Positions 51,515-60,909 are shown, numbered from the stretch's first letter. The stretch is DNA of 64,000 bases from Metabacillus flavus (GCF_018283675.1 NZ_JAGVRK010000001.1:2108001-2172000); one strand, 5' to 3'. Numbers and translations are program-made. Notes: generated from the sequence alone by a model not told the origin.

Positions 51515-52687
51515 TTATTCAAATGTCCCCTTCACTATGACTTGCCCTTCCTTCATCATAACCTGTCCTTTGGCTATAACCGTTCTGATTTGCAAGGTTT
51601 CTTTATCAGCAAGAACGAGGTCCGCATCCTTACCTTCTGCAATTATGCCCTTTTGGGTTAGCTTGAGAATGGCGGCCGGATTCGAAGTAATCACTTTAAT
51701 TGCTTCTTCGGCCGGGATGTTCTCTATCAGTATTGCGTCTCTTACTTCATTAAAAAGTGAAGTAATATTTCCGATCTGCAAACCCGTCAGCTCCCCGGCT
51801 GAATTAAACTCAGGCAGACTTGCCTGCGCGTCGGATGTGAAGGTGATGTTCTCCGCAGGTACCCCCTCCTCAAGCATCCGTTTTAATCCCGTGCTGCATT
51901 TTACTTCTCCCTGGTCCAGAAATCGCTGTACAGTGCTAGTGGTAAAGTCAACAAGGCCGCCGTTTTTGGCAAACTCAATGCCCGCCGCAAACAAGTGGGG
52001 ATTGCGGTTGATATGGGTGGGATGAAAAATTTTGATCGGGATGTCCGTTTCTTCGCAAACCTTCTGAATTAAATCCAGCTTTCCCTTGCCATCGCCTAAA
52101 TGAATATTGACGATCCCTGCTTTACCTGACAGCATTCCGCCGATTCTCGCAGCAGAAGCAATTTTAGCCAGCTCTTGCCATGCAGGCTGGGACGAGCGGT
52201 GATCACTGATTGCGATTTCACCGCAGCCGATTATTTTATCGATGAGAATTAAGTCATCTTCAATTTTGCCTGTGAGGGTCCGGACAGGAATCTGGTAGCT
52301 GCCGGTGTGAACATAACAAGTTATCCCTTCCTCTTCCAAAGCCCTTGCTTTCGCAAGCAAGCTTGGCATAGTTCTTGTTGTTCCGTCCGTCCCTATGACC
52401 CCGACAATTGACGTCACGCCGCCTTTGATTGCTGAGCTTAATTTCAGTTCGGGAGTCCTCGTTCTATAGCCGCCTTCTCCTCCGCCCCCCATAATATGTA
52501 CATGTGAATCAATAAACCCCGGAAAAACCGCCTGGCCATCTGCATCAATGGTTTCTGACAGGTATTCACTTGGAAAAGAACATCCAGGTTCCTTTATAAA
52601 AGCTATTTTTCCGCCGGCAGTGATCACATCTTTTTTCCCTAAATATTCAGGAGCGTATAGTTCTCCATTTTTTATTAATTTAAGCAA
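51515..52687 (-). CDS. iadA: Isoaspartyl dipeptidase IadA
   Basis: 390 residues, the length of E. coli IadA. Amidohydrolase (M38) with PGFIDSHVHIMGGGGEGG (first metal His pair), YQIPVRTLTG, ISDHRS, NIHLGDGKGK, HPTHINRNP and TSDAQASLPEF (last metal Asp). Hydrolyses beta-aspartyl dipeptides arising from damaged protein. The TTG start at 52687 is 6 bases after AAGGAGGA; the longer frame start at 52723 would lie inside the sigma-54 promoter, so it is excluded. Confidence 0.9.
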   Translation of the reverse strand: MLKLIKNGELYAPEYLGKKDVITAGGKIAFIKEPGCSFPSEYLSETIDADGQAVFPGFIDSHVHIMGGGGEGGYRTRTPELKLSSAIKGGVTSIVGVIGTDGTTRTMPSLLAKARALEEEGITCYVHTGSYQIPVRTLTGKIEDDLILIDKIIGCGEIAISDHRSSQPAWQELAKIASAARIGGMLSGKAGIVNIHLGDGKGKLDLIQKVCEETDIPIKIFHPTHINRNPHLFAAGIEFAKNGGLVDFTTSTVQRFLDQGEVKCSTGLKRMLEEGVPAENITFTSDAQASLPEFNSAGELTGLQIGNITSLFNEVRDAILIENIPAEEAIKVITSNPAAILKLTQKGIIAEGKDADLVLADKETLQIRTVIAKGQVMMKEGQVIVKGTFE

Positions 52688-52722
52688 ATCTGTTCCTCCT
52701 TCATATCGTTTCACTATTTTCA

Positions 52723-52738
52723 AGCAAGAATCATGCCA
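52723..52738 (-). promoter_or_regulatory. Sigma-54 promoter of iadA
   Basis: Minus strand TGGCATGATTCTTGCT: the -24 GG and -12 GC are exactly 12 bases apart, against consensus TGGCAC-N5-TTGC. About 35 bases before the iadA start, with the sigma-54 activator gene yplP divergent next to it. Confidence 0.75.
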
Positions 52739-52792
52739 TGTTGTAATCCCCTAGGAGAATTAATTTCATTCTGCTCATTTTATTTTATTGGG

Positions 52793-52821
52793 TTCAATTA
52801 GTTCCATTTGGGTGTTATAAT
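52793..52821 (+). promoter_or_regulatory. Sigma-A promoter of yplP
   Basis: TTCAAT (52793-52798), 17-base spacer, TATAAT (52816-52821), 33 bases before the start codon. Confidence 0.5.
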
Positions 52822-52854
52822 GCAATTATAGTTACGAGACAGGAGCGAATGCTA

Positions 52855-54882
52855 TTGAGTCCAGGAAAATTAATTTTACTAACCGGAACTGAACAAACGA
52901 GAAAAGCTCTTCACGGGCAGCTCCTTGAACTGTTTAATGAACTGATTTCGATTGAATCCTTTTCTATGGATGAAGGTTTGCCTGACACTTTTGCTCCCGG
53001 TCCGATATTGATTTCTTCTCGAGATTTAAAAAATGAAATCGAACCATACCTTTCCCCTGACGCCGAAATCATAGAAGCAATTCGAACAATTAATGTTGAG
53101 AAACTGGAAAAGCTGCTGCTTATGCCAAAAGGCTCCAAGGTTCTTGTTGTCAGCGATACACATGAAACAGCAGCTGAGCTGATTCATCAGCTTATAGAAC
53201 TTGGAATACAGCACGTCCGATTTGAGCCTTATAAAAAAGAAAACACTGCTTTTGATGCAGACCTGATCCTTTCTCCCGGGGAAATGATTCTTGCACCTAG
53301 CCATTCAGCAGTCAAATTGGATATAGGAGTTCGCCTCATCGGCTCCCCTACCATTCAGGAATTGGCAAATCGGTTTGAGCTTTTCTCCCTGAACTATATA
53401 TTAACAGAACGGCAAATGAAGCACGCCGTCAGCCAGCAGCGGCTGCTGACTGAAGCGAAAACTTCAGCTATGCTAGCAGAAAAAAATCTTCGGCTTGTCG
53501 TTGATCAGGTGAGCGAGGGTGTGATTGGTGTCAGTGCTTCTGGAATCATTACGGCCTTCAATTCCGTGTGCGAGCTGATTTTCCAGCTTGACAGGGAGGA
53601 CGTTGCCGGAAAATCCATTCACCTTTCAGGACTTGATGAAGACGTGATTTCCTATATAGCGGCAGGAACGGAACCCTTTCAGCTTTTCAGCATTAATGGA
53701 ATGGAAGCGGCCATTTACCGGAATGAAACGAACGGAATCATTACAGCTACCATCAGCAGGGTCAGCAAAGCTTCAGAGATCAATGCTGCGGCAGCAGAAT
53801 GGGCAAAAAAAGGATTCACGGCCAAATATACGTTTGATCAAATAATCGGCAGCCATTTAAGCATGCTGGATACAATTGGCACCGCAAAAAAACTGGCACT
53901 TTCCGAATTGCCGGTTTTGATTGAAGGAGAAACCGGAACGGGTAAAGAGTTGTTTGCGCAAGCGATACATAACGGCTCCGGCAGACGCTCAGGACCCTTT
54001 GTTGCCGTTAACTGCAGCGCCCTCTCGGCTTCCCTTTTTGAAAGCGAGCTATTCGGCTACGAAGCAGGAGCCTTTACAGGAGCACAAAAAGGCGGAAAAA
54101 AAGGGCTGTTTGAACAAGCAAACGGAGGCACCCTGTTTCTGGATGAAATCGGAGACATTTCCGGAGACCTACAGGCAAGCCTGCTTCGTGTTCTTCAGGA
54201 AAAAGAGATCCGCAGAGTAAGCGGAACCCAAAATATCGCGGTGGATGTAAGGATCGTTGCCGCCACTAATATGAATCTGAGAGAAAAAATGGCGGACGGG
54301 GATTTCCGTGCCGATTTATTCTACCGCTTAAATGTTTTTTCCATTCAAATCCCGCCTTTAAGAGAACGGAAGTCAGACATTCCTATTCTTGCAGAAGAAT
54401 TTCTGAAAAGAAGCGGAGCTGTCACCCGGATGGATTCAAAGGTAATGGATACGTTAATGAGAGAAGAATGGGAAGGAAATGTAAGGGAATTAAAGAATTC
54501 GATTGACTATATGCTTGCCGTATCCGATGGAAAAACGATTCAGCTTCATGATTTTCCCGGAAAAACGGTCAAAAAACAAAAGAAAAAAGAAAAAGAAGCA
54601 GCCCCGCTGCAGCTTACCCTCATGGATAAACAGGAATTTGTGTTTATCCTTGAGACGATCCGGATCTCCAATGAAAGCGGAGAGCCGGCAAGCAGGAGAA
54701 TTATTTCGGAAATCAGCAAAACGGGTACCCATCCTCTTACGGCACAGCAGGTCCGCCATAGGCTGGACTTTCTCGAAAAGCATAGCTATGTAACGAAAGG
54801 ACGCGGACGGGCAGGAACTAAAATTACTCTAGAGGGAATGGATTTCCTCCACTCGCTTAAATCTCATCTCGGAAACCATTAA
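52855..54882 (+). CDS. yplP: Sigma-54-dependent transcriptional activator YplP
   Basis: About 675 residues. N-terminal ligand-sensing region (about 1-190) with PrpR-like layout, PAS domain (about 215-300), AAA+ domain with Walker A GETGTGKE at 360-367, GAFTGA sigma-54 contact loop at 407-412, Walker B GGTLFLDE and the arginine finger region RADLFYRL. The C-terminus is not a Fis-type helix-turn-helix; instead [20 protein letters not shown] looks like a winged helix. TTG 52855 fits the AGGAG better (9 bases) than ATG 52849 (3 bases). Divergent from iadA. Confidence 0.87.
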   Translation: MSPGKLILLTGTEQTRKALHGQLLELFNELISIESFSMDEGLPDTFAPGPILISSRDLKNEIEPYLSPDAEIIEAIRTINVEKLEKLLLMPKGSKVLVVSDTHETAAELIHQLIELGIQHVRFEPYKKENTAFDADLILSPGEMILAPSHSAVKLDIGVRLIGSPTIQELANRFELFSLNYILTERQMKHAVSQQRLLTEAKTSAMLAEKNLRLVVDQVSEGVIGVSASGIITAFNSVCELIFQLDREDVAGKSIHLSGLDEDVISYIAAGTEPFQLFSINGMEAAIYRNETNGIITATISRVSKASEINAAAAEWAKKGFTAKYTFDQIIGSHLSMLDTIGTAKKLALSELPVLIEGETGTGKELFAQAIHNGSGRRSGPFVAVNCSALSASLFESELFGYEAGAFTGAQKGGKKGLFEQANGGTLFLDEIGDISGDLQASLLRVLQEKEIRRVSGTQNIAVDVRIVAATNMNLREKMADGDFRADLFYRLNVFSIQIPPLRERKSDIPILAEEFLKRSGAVTRMDSKVMDTLMREEWEGNVRELKNSIDYMLAVSDGKTIQLHDFPGKTVKKQKKKEKEAAPLQLTLMDKQEFVFILETIRISNESGEPASRRIISEISKTGTHPLTAQQVRHRLDFLEKHSYVTKGRGRAGTKITLEGMDFLHSLKSHLGNH

Positions 54883-54897
54883 AAGGAGCTGGAACGA

Positions 54898-55539
54898 ATG
54901 GAATTTACAATAAAAGAAGAGATTGCCAACGCAATTACCCATGGCATCGGTGTGCTGCTTAGCATTCCCGCTTTGGTGTACTTGATTTTGTTTGCTGTAT
55001 GGTACGGGGATACAATCAGTGTGGTCAGCTTTTCAATTTTCGGAGCATCGATGATTTTACTTTATTTATTCTCGACGCTGCTTCATGCAATCCAGCATAA
55101 AAAAGCGAAGCACATCTTTGCTATTCTCGATCACTCTGCCATTTATATACTGATTGCGGGAACTTACACCCCGCTCCTGCTTGGGCCTCTCAGAGGAACC
55201 TTCGGATGGACCCTGCTCATCATCATCTGGAGTCTGGCGGTTGCCGGAGTGGTGTTTAAAATCTTTTTTGTAGACAGGTTTGTAGTATTATCCACACTCT
55301 TTTACATTCTTATGGGCTGGCTCGTTATTATTGCAGCGAAGCCGCTCTATGAGTACTTGTCTATGGAAGGATTCATGCTTCTTCTCATTGGCGGGATTCT
55401 CTATACGGTCGGCTCTATTTTCTACGTATGGAGGAAGATCCCTTATCATCACGCCATCTGGCATTTGTTTGTTCTAGGCGGCAGTGCTTCCATGTTTTTC
55501 TGTGTGCTGTTTTACATCGTGGATGTACCCTACATTTAA
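54898..55539 (+). CDS. yplQ: Hemolysin III family membrane protein YplQ
   Basis: 213 residues, seven helices. PAQR/hemolysin III family marks: NAITHGIGVLLS near the start with the first His, HAIQHKKAKHIFAILDHSAIYILIAGTYTP, and HHAIWHLFVLGGS near the end with metal His residues. Biological role uncertain. RBS AAAAGGAG, 15 bases after yplP, same transcript. Confidence 0.88.
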   Translation: MEFTIKEEIANAITHGIGVLLSIPALVYLILFAVWYGDTISVVSFSIFGASMILLYLFSTLLHAIQHKKAKHIFAILDHSAIYILIAGTYTPLLLGPLRGTFGWTLLIIIWSLAVAGVVFKIFFVDRFVVLSTLFYILMGWLVIIAAKPLYEYLSMEGFMLLLIGGILYTVGSIFYVWRKIPYHHAIWHLFVLGGSASMFFCVLFYIVDVPYI

Positions 55540-55543
55540 ACAC

Positions 55544-55652
55544 GGCTGTTCGAATTCCCATGCTAAAGGTTGAGTTTTACTCGCTTTTTGCAGAGCGGAA
55601 GCTTGAGCTTTACGTTTAAGAATCTCGCATTCTCGCCTTTCACAAGAGAGCC
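55544..55652 (+). repeat. Possible degenerate MITE
   Basis: Starts GGCTGTTCG and ends AGAGAGCC, with flanks TTAAACAC and TGAAACAA matching at 6 of 8. Interior not alignable by eye with the other copies. Confidence 0.35.
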
Positions 55653-55663
55653 TGAAACAAAGA

Positions 55664-55699
55664 AAACCCGCATCGAAAGTCCTCGATGCGGGTTTTTTT
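55664..55699. terminator. Bidirectional terminator between yplQ and dfrA
   Basis: CCCGCATCGA / TCGATGCGGG, 10-bp stem, 6-base loop, T-run. Confidence 0.92.
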
Positions 55700-56183
55700 A
55701 GTTTCTTTCCAGTGTAAGAAATTCATAATTATACGGATTTTTTTCATCCTTTATTCCCTGTTCTTTTAAAGTCGTGCGCCATTCACTCTCGTCAAATTCC
55801 GGAAAGAACGTATCTCCGTCAAAGGTATGATGGATGATGGTCACATACATTTTCGTGCAGTGCGGAAGCATTTCTTCAAATATTTTGGCTCCCCCAATAA
55901 CAAACAGCTCTTCCCCCTCTTCCTCAAGAAGAGAAATCTCCTTTACAGATTGGAGAATTTCGCACCCTTCGGCTTCAAATTCAGGATTTGCAGAAACCAC
56001 AATATTTCTTCTGCCGGGAAGAGGCTTGCTTCCCATCGATTCAAACGTTTTTCTGCCCATAACGACAGCAGATCCAAATGTAATTTTCTTGAAATGGGCC
56101 AGATCAGCCGGAAGTTTCCATGGAAGATCATTGTTCTTGCCAATCGCCCGCTGTTCATCCATTGCATAAACAAAAGAAATCAT
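55698..56183 (-). CDS. dfrA: Dihydrofolate reductase
   Basis: 161 residues. [16 protein letters not shown] at the N-terminus (substrate loop), [11 protein letters not shown], and [14 protein letters not shown]; catalytic acid Asp28-type is present in PADL. Regenerates tetrahydrofolate. Overlaps the thyA stop by 4 bases (ATGA), translationally coupled. Confidence 0.95.
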   Translation of the reverse strand: MISFVYAMDEQRAIGKNNDLPWKLPADLAHFKKITFGSAVVMGRKTFESMGSKPLPGRRNIVVSANPEFEAEGCEILQSVKEISLLEEEGEELFVIGGAKIFEEMLPHCTKMYVTIIHHTFDGDTFFPEFDESEWRTTLKEQGIKDEKNPYNYEFLTLERN

Positions 56184-56974
56184 ACGCTGACAGCTCCTTT
56201 TATATGAGGATGGGCTTCATAGTTTTCGAGCGTGAAGTCCTCGTATGTAAAATCAAAAATGGATGTCACGTCAGGATTCAGCTTCATTTGCGGCAGCGGT
56301 TTAGGATCTCGTCCGAGCTGAAGGTTTACTTGTTCCAGGTGATTTTGATAAATATGTACGTCTCCAAAGCTGTGAATGAATTCTCCGTATTCAAGACCCG
56401 ATGTATGTGCCATCATCATGGTGAGAAGAGCATAGGAAGCGATATTAAAAGGAACGCCAAGGAAAACATCTGCCGAACGCTGATAAAGCTGGCAGGAAAG
56501 CTTCCCGTCTGCCACGTAAAATTGAAACAGGCAGTGGCATGGCGGCAATGCCATGTTCGGAATGTCTGACGGATTCCAGGCGCTGACGATTAACCGTCTA
56601 GAATCAGGGTTATTCTTCAGATCATGAACTACGTTTGCAATTTGATCGATCGTTTCTCCCCCTGCGCCTGCCCAAGAACGCCATTGCGCCCCATACACAG
56701 GACCCAGTTCCCCGTTTTCATCGGCCCATTCATTCCATATCCTTACTCCATTTTCCTGAAGGTAGGCAACATTTGTGTCCCCTTTTAAAAACCACAGCAG
56801 TTCATGAATAATTGATTTCAAATGCAGCTTTTTTGTCGTAACCATCGGAAACCCTTCGCTGAGGTCAAATCTCATCTGATAGCCGAACGTGCTGATTGTT
56901 CCCGTCCCGGTTCTATCGCCTTTCGCTTTACCGTTTTCCAGCACATGCCTGCATAGATCTAAATATTGTTTCAT
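56180..56974 (-). CDS. thyA: Thymidylate synthase
   Basis: 264 residues, E. coli ThyA length (the ThyB form of B. subtilis). Catalytic Cys in [29 protein letters not shown], and the phosphate-binding RR(L) in [11 protein letters not shown]. Makes dTMP from dUMP. RBS AAGGAAGTG. First gene of the thyA-dfrA operon. Confidence 0.96.
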   Translation of the reverse strand: MKQYLDLCRHVLENGKAKGDRTGTGTISTFGYQMRFDLSEGFPMVTTKKLHLKSIIHELLWFLKGDTNVAYLQENGVRIWNEWADENGELGPVYGAQWRSWAGAGGETIDQIANVVHDLKNNPDSRRLIVSAWNPSDIPNMALPPCHCLFQFYVADGKLSCQLYQRSADVFLGVPFNIASYALLTMMMAHTSGLEYGEFIHSFGDVHIYQNHLEQVNLQLGRDPKPLPQMKLNPDVTSIFDFTYEDFTLENYEAHPHIKGAVSV

Positions 56975-57092
56975 CCTGTCACTTCCTTTTTCTTAACATT
57001 CGATTCTTCATTTTAACATATTATGAAGTATGGAAGGGGTCAAATTCGTGCAGGATGAATAGTATTCATCAAACCGCTAAGGATGTGACATC

Positions 57093-57221
57093 ATGCGAAA
57101 AAGACCTGCAAAGGAAGAAGTCGAAAAAGTAATTGAGTATATGGGGAGCACTCGTTTTCTGGTAGCTGATGGCTTGGTCAGCGGTGGCTTGATTATTCTC
57201 TTTCTATATTTTTTCCATTAA
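57093..57221 (+). CDS. Small membrane protein, 42 aa
   Basis: MRKRPAKEEVEKVIEYMGST followed by one helix LVSGGLIILFLYFF. AAGGA 9 bases before ATG; terminator directly after the stop. Family not recognised. Confidence 0.55.
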   Translation: MRKRPAKEEVEKVIEYMGSTRFLVADGLVSGGLIILFLYFFH

Positions 57222-57253
57222 AAAAAACGCCGGAAGCGATTCCGGCGTTTTTT
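57222..57253. terminator. Bidirectional terminator
   Basis: AACGCCGGAA / TTCCGGCGTT, 3-base loop, A- and T-runs; between the 42-aa gene and the TerC gene. Confidence 0.92.
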
Positions 57254-57254
57254 A

Positions 57255-58028
57255 TTAATTCGTTTTTTCCTGACGGTTGTTTTTCATTTTATGAATGATA
57301 AACGTCCCAATGAACATAACGAGTATTAAGACGAAAAATACCCAGTGCTCCATGTGTACTCCCGCAACACTTAAAGCCATTTTCGCTGCAATAAGTAAAA
57401 TCAGCACATATGCTGTTGTTTCAAGTTCAGGAATTCTCTCAATCAGTTTAACAAATACTCCTGCAATTCCACGCATCATAAGTACTCCGAGCATCCCTCC
57501 GAGAAGAAGAACCCATACTTGTTCACTAACTCCAAATGCTGCAAGAACACTGTCAACGGAAAATGCAATATCCATTAATTCAACAGCTGCAACTGTACCC
57601 CAGAACTGTCCGAAGAGGCGGGTAAAAATGCTGCCTTTTGTAAGCTTCGCTGCGTCTTCCGCATCATCTCCGCCAGACTCATTCCGTTTATCAATGAAGT
57701 ATTTAATAGCCAGCCATGCTAGGTATGCTGCTCCAAGGAGCTTAACCCACCAAAGCTTTATAAGGAATACTCCGACTCCAATTGCAATAAACCTGAAAAC
57801 ATACGCCCCTATTAAACCATAGAAAAGTGCTTTCTTTCTTTGCTCCTCAGGAAGCGGGCGGACCATAACTGCAAGAACAAGCGCATTGTCAGCAGATAAT
57901 AGCCCTTCTAAAATCACCAGGGTAAGAATTAATCCCCAGCTTGTAGGGCTTGTCAGTACTTCGCCCCACATCTGCCAGTCAAAAAACTGGGCATACGTGT
58001 CTACAAAAGCATTTAATATTTCATTCAT
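57255..58028 (-). CDS. TerC family membrane protein (manganese exporter type)
   Basis: 257 residues, about seven helices. ILEGLLSADNALVLAVMV and ELMDIAFSVDSVLAAFGV are the paired acidic metal-site motifs of TerC. Like B. subtilis YceF/YkoY, which help export or insert manganese for secreted metalloproteins. Only 84 bases separate it from ypjQ, with no room for a yybP-ykoY riboswitch. RBS AGGAGG. Confidence 0.88.
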   Translation of the reverse strand: MNEILNAFVDTYAQFFDWQMWGEVLTSPTSWGLILTLVILEGLLSADNALVLAVMVRPLPEEQRKKALFYGLIGAYVFRFIAIGVGVFLIKLWWVKLLGAAYLAWLAIKYFIDKRNESGGDDAEDAAKLTKGSIFTRLFGQFWGTVAAVELMDIAFSVDSVLAAFGVSEQVWVLLLGGMLGVLMMRGIAGVFVKLIERIPELETTAYVLILLIAAKMALSVAGVHMEHWVFFVLILVMFIGTFIIHKMKNNRQEKTN

Positions 58029-58112
58029 TGTGACGACATAACCTCCTAAGATTCGAGCAATACTTTAACTAGTATACAAGATTTGGGCTCTCTTGTTAAG
58101 CAAAAAGGCAAT

Positions 58113-58643
58113 CTAGCTTCCTATCATCTGCTCTGACTGATCTTCCTCTTCTTTATCACGGCTTCGATGGGCCATTCTGCTCGCTGCCGCTGCAGCCAAT
58201 GCAGCCACAATATCATCAAGGAATGTATTGACCCGATCATCTTTATGCTCATCCAGTTCTTTAATAATCCCGAATTTCTCTTTATCAAGAAATCCGAAGT
58301 TGGTCAGTCCGATCGAACCATATACATTGACGATTGAAAGGGGAATGATTTCATCAATTCCATATAAAGGCTCGTCCGTTTCTACGAGATGCTGCAGCGG
58401 CTGGGGCAGCAATTTCTTTTCAGCTAGTTCATCCAAAGCAAGTCCGGTTAAAACGGCGTGGACGATTTCCCTTTTGCTTAGCACCCGTTCTACATTATAG
58501 ACACAGTCTTCATGGGTAAGCGCCGGTATGTAGCGTTCCTGAAGCCGGAAGACGATATCGGCAATATCAGCTATCGTTACTCCCCTGTCTTTCAGCATAT
58601 CAATGGTAATTGCGGTCATTTCTTTCATCGTGTATTTAGCCAT
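58113..58643 (-). CDS. ypjQ: YpjQ, PgpA-like phosphatidylglycerophosphatase
   Basis: 176 residues. DDRVNTFLDDIVAALAAAAA and LTNFGFLDKEK are PgpA-type marks with acidic metal ligands; no clear membrane helix, so probably peripheral. May dephosphorylate phosphatidylglycerophosphate. RBS AAAAGGGG. Confidence 0.82.
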   Translation of the reverse strand: MAKYTMKEMTAITIDMLKDRGVTIADIADIVFRLQERYIPALTHEDCVYNVERVLSKREIVHAVLTGLALDELAEKKLLPQPLQHLVETDEPLYGIDEIIPLSIVNVYGSIGLTNFGFLDKEKFGIIKELDEHKDDRVNTFLDDIVAALAAAAASRMAHRSRDKEEEDQSEQMIGS

Positions 58644-58661
58644 TAGACTGATCGCCCCTTT

Positions 58662-59216
58662 TTAATGAGTCATCCAAGCGGGTGGAGTATTCCGGTCCCA
58701 ATAAATGCTGCCCAGTTCATGATGCTGTTCAAATGAATCTCTGCTTAAATGGTAATGAAAATTGAACCAGTAGCCCTCTCCGGGAGGATGATCCACACGG
58801 ACGTGGAAACGAATTACATCTTTACCGGAATTCCGGTCGTAAATATGAAAGATTTTTTCGCTTCTCCCTGAACCGGGTTTCTCACTGATTACAAGATTTG
58901 AGGATTCTTCTAATGTCAGCTCTCTTTCCATTACTTCTTCGATTTTTGGCAGGATCATCATATCGAATTTCGATTCAATTACCGGGCCAATTCTGTCCCC
59001 GAATTTTTGATGCGTTTGCTCTTTGGCCATCTGTTTAAAATATTGGATATCCGGTTCAATAATTTGCGATTTGTGGGAATCTGATTGCTCGGGAATGATG
59101 GTTTTAGAAAAGTCTTGAGAATTCTCTTCTGCGAGCAGCACAGCGGGAGGCGAAACCATTCCCAGTGTGACAATTGAGAACAAGGCTACGAGCGATTTTT
59201 TAAGCCATTTATTCAT
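58662..59216 (-). CDS. ypjP: YpjP family exported protein
   Basis: 184 residues. Signal peptide (KKSLVALFSIVTLGMVSPPAVLLA), then an extracytoplasmic domain ending HVRVDHPPGEGYWFNFHYH...WDRNTPPAW, with several His residues that may bind metal. Family of unknown function located between ypjQ and ypiP as in B. subtilis. RBS GAGAGG. Confidence 0.82.
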   Translation of the reverse strand: MNKWLKKSLVALFSIVTLGMVSPPAVLLAEENSQDFSKTIIPEQSDSHKSQIIEPDIQYFKQMAKEQTHQKFGDRIGPVIESKFDMMILPKIEEVMERELTLEESSNLVISEKPGSGRSEKIFHIYDRNSGKDVIRFHVRVDHPPGEGYWFNFHYHLSRDSFEQHHELGSIYWDRNTPPAWMTH

Positions 59217-59352
59217 GGTTTTCCTCTCTTAAATGTATTCTCTATTATTCTATCATAGCCCTTGACAATTCTCCTTATTAAGTTAAAGAAAACGCTTTTA
59301 TTGCCAGCGCATTTCCTTTACAATAAATGTATTAAGATACGGGAGGCTTGTT

Positions 59353-59427
59353 ATGTACGAAGCACTGCTTATCACTGCAAGTTTCATTACCCTCATTTAT
59401 ATGATTTTCATGGAAATAACAGATTAA
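59353..59427 (+). CDS. Micropeptide, 24 aa, single membrane helix
   Basis: MYEALLITASFITLIYMIFM then EITD. GGGAGG 6 bases before the ATG and a terminator formed right at the stop. Family not recognised. Confidence 0.5.
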   Translation: MYEALLITASFITLIYMIFMEITD

Positions 59428-59454
59428 AAGCCCGGAAATTAATCCGGGCTTTCT
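59427..59454 (+). terminator. Terminator of the 24-aa gene
   Basis: AAAGCCCGGA / TCCGGGCTTT, 6-base loop. Confidence 0.8.
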
Positions 59455-59477
59455 CTGCGTATAAATGGGCAAGCTTC

Positions 59478-59606
59478 TCACATTTTTTTCGCTTTGGATG
59501 ATGCAGAGCTTTTTTGTTTTCCTGCTTCTTGATTTGTCGTTCCCTGTCCTTCTGTCTCAGGCGAACCAAGCTGTGATTTCGACGGATCTGCTTTTTTGCG
59601 TGACAT
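59478..59606 (-). CDS. Small hydrophilic Ser/Lys-rich protein, 42 aa
   Basis: MSRKKADPSKSQLGSPETEG and a tail KQKSSASSKAKKM; no aromatic residue, no Cys. Composition like minor small acid-soluble spore proteins but not matched to a named one. GGAGGTGAAGG precedes the ATG, an ideal RBS. Confidence 0.65.
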   Translation of the reverse strand: MSRKKADPSKSQLGSPETEGQGTTNQEAGKQKSSASSKAKKM

Positions 59607-59634
59607 TCCCTTCACCTCCGAGTCCTAGTTTTGC

Positions 59635-60408
59635 CTAATCCCCTTTTTCTATAACCCCGAAGTGAAAGGAAGCTGAACGGCGTTTAATTTGGCTGAAGCC
59701 CCATTTTTCAAACCTTCCGCTCGTCCAATGATCTTTTAAGACCACCCGTTCCTTTGCTACCCTTTTTGCCTGGGCGATTACTTCTCCCCTCAAATCATCA
59801 TAATTGGCAATTTGCTTTAAGGGCACCATTCCCTCAGAGGATAGCGCTTCTTCAAACATGGGATCGAAATAAACAATGTCAAAGGAACGGTCCCCGCACG
59901 TTTGGAGGAATTCCAGGTGATCGGCATAAACCACCTCCACTCTTTTCATCGCTTTTGAAATTTCATCATTCCCAGCATCCCACTTCTTCAGTCCCTCGCC
60001 TACAATCAGCGCCATTTCTTTGTTGCCTTCAATCCCGCAGACCTTTCCTTCTTCTCCAGCCGCATAGGCGGCGACAATGCTGTCTGATGCCAATCCCAGC
60101 GTACAATCTAATATGGTTTTTCCTTTTTCGATCCCGGCTGCGTCTACAAATGGATCATGCTCTCCGTCAAGCAGTCTTTTAATCCGGAACATAGCGGAAT
60201 TCGGATGGAAAAAGAACGGCTTTTCGTCCGGTGCACTGTAAAGTTCCATTCTCTCGGTGCCTATTACAAGTACCGCTTCACCTTTTTGCAGCAGGGAAGT
60301 AATCGACTTCTTGTTTCTTGGAACATACTGGCTGTTCATAGAATGTGCAAGTGCTTTTGCAGCCGTTTCTGCTTCTTTAAAATTTTTCATAACAGTAGTA
60401 ATAATCAC
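59635..60408 (-). CDS. ypiP: YpiP, class I SAM-dependent methyltransferase
   Basis: 257 residues. A short N-terminal helical part, then the Rossmann core: ILDCTLGLASDSIVAAYAAG (motif I), CGIEGNKEMA (acidic motif II), and FDIVYFDPMFEEALSSEG, whose DPMF motif recalls rRNA N2-guanine (RsmJ-like) methyltransferases. Start set at GTG 60408, about 10 bases after AAAGGA; the longer open frame begins inside the brxA terminator hairpin. Confidence 0.8.
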   Translation of the reverse strand: MIITTVMKNFKEAETAAKALAHSMNSQYVPRNKKSITSLLQKGEAVLVIGTERMELYSAPDEKPFFFHPNSAMFRIKRLLDGEHDPFVDAAGIEKGKTILDCTLGLASDSIVAAYAAGEEGKVCGIEGNKEMALIVGEGLKKWDAGNDEISKAMKRVEVVYADHLEFLQTCGDRSFDIVYFDPMFEEALSSEGMVPLKQIANYDDLRGEVIAQAKRVAKERVVLKDHWTSGRFEKWGFSQIKRRSASFHFGVIEKGD

Positions 60409-60426
60409 GTCTTCAACGTCCTTTAA

Positions 60427-60462
60427 CAAAAAATCGGGATGGCTGCATCTATCAGCCATCCC
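60427..60462 (-). terminator. Terminator of brxA
   Basis: GGGATGGCT / AGCCATCCC, 9-base loop, then ATTTTTTG on the minus strand; 13 bases after the brxA stop. Confidence 0.9.
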
Positions 60463-60474
60463 GTTCGACCTTAT

Positions 60475-60909
60475 TCAGCAGTGCTTTTCAAAAGACTGCT
60501 CCAGATTCGTCATGATCTCTTCGATTGTAAAGCCTTCGATTTCGTGCCTTGGGATGAAATGAACCACTTCTTTCCCTTTCAAAAGTGCTATAGAAGGAGA
60601 AGAAGGCTCAAATCCTTCAAAGTACTCTCTCATTTTAGCTGTTGCCTCTTTATCCTGCCCTGCAAAAACGGTAACAAGATGGTCAGGTTTTTTGTCAGCA
60701 TTCAATGCAGATTGAGTTGCAGCGGGTCTTGCCAGTCCAGCAGCACATCCGCAGACAGAGTTTACAACGACAAGTGTTGTTCCCTCAGCTGATGCCATAT
60801 AATCTGCAACCTCTTCTTCTGTAAGAAGCTCTTGAAATCCAGCTCTTGTCAGCTCTGCCCTCATCGGCTTAACCATTTGACGCATGTATTCTTCATATGC
60901 CATAGACAT
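60475..60909 (-). CDS. brxA: Bacilliredoxin BrxA (YphP)
   Basis: 144-residue thioredoxin-fold protein with the CGC active site in NSVCGCAAGLARP (Cys53, Cys55). Removes bacillithiol from S-bacillithiolated proteins. Works with the bacillithiol made through bshB2 at the start of the window. RBS GGAGGG. In B. subtilis it is also between ypiP and ilvD. Confidence 0.95.
   Translation of the reverse strand: MSMAYEEYMRQMVKPMRAELTRAGFQELLTEEEVADYMASAEGTTLVVVNSVCGCAAGLARPAATQSALNADKKPDHLVTVFAGQDKEATAKMREYFEGFEPSSPSIALLKGKEVVHFIPRHEIEGFTIEEIMTNLEQSFEKHC

Noticed and set aside
58029-58112. yybP-ykoY manganese riboswitch expected upstream of a TerC gene
   Set aside because: Only 84 bases available and no paired structure or conserved loop seen.
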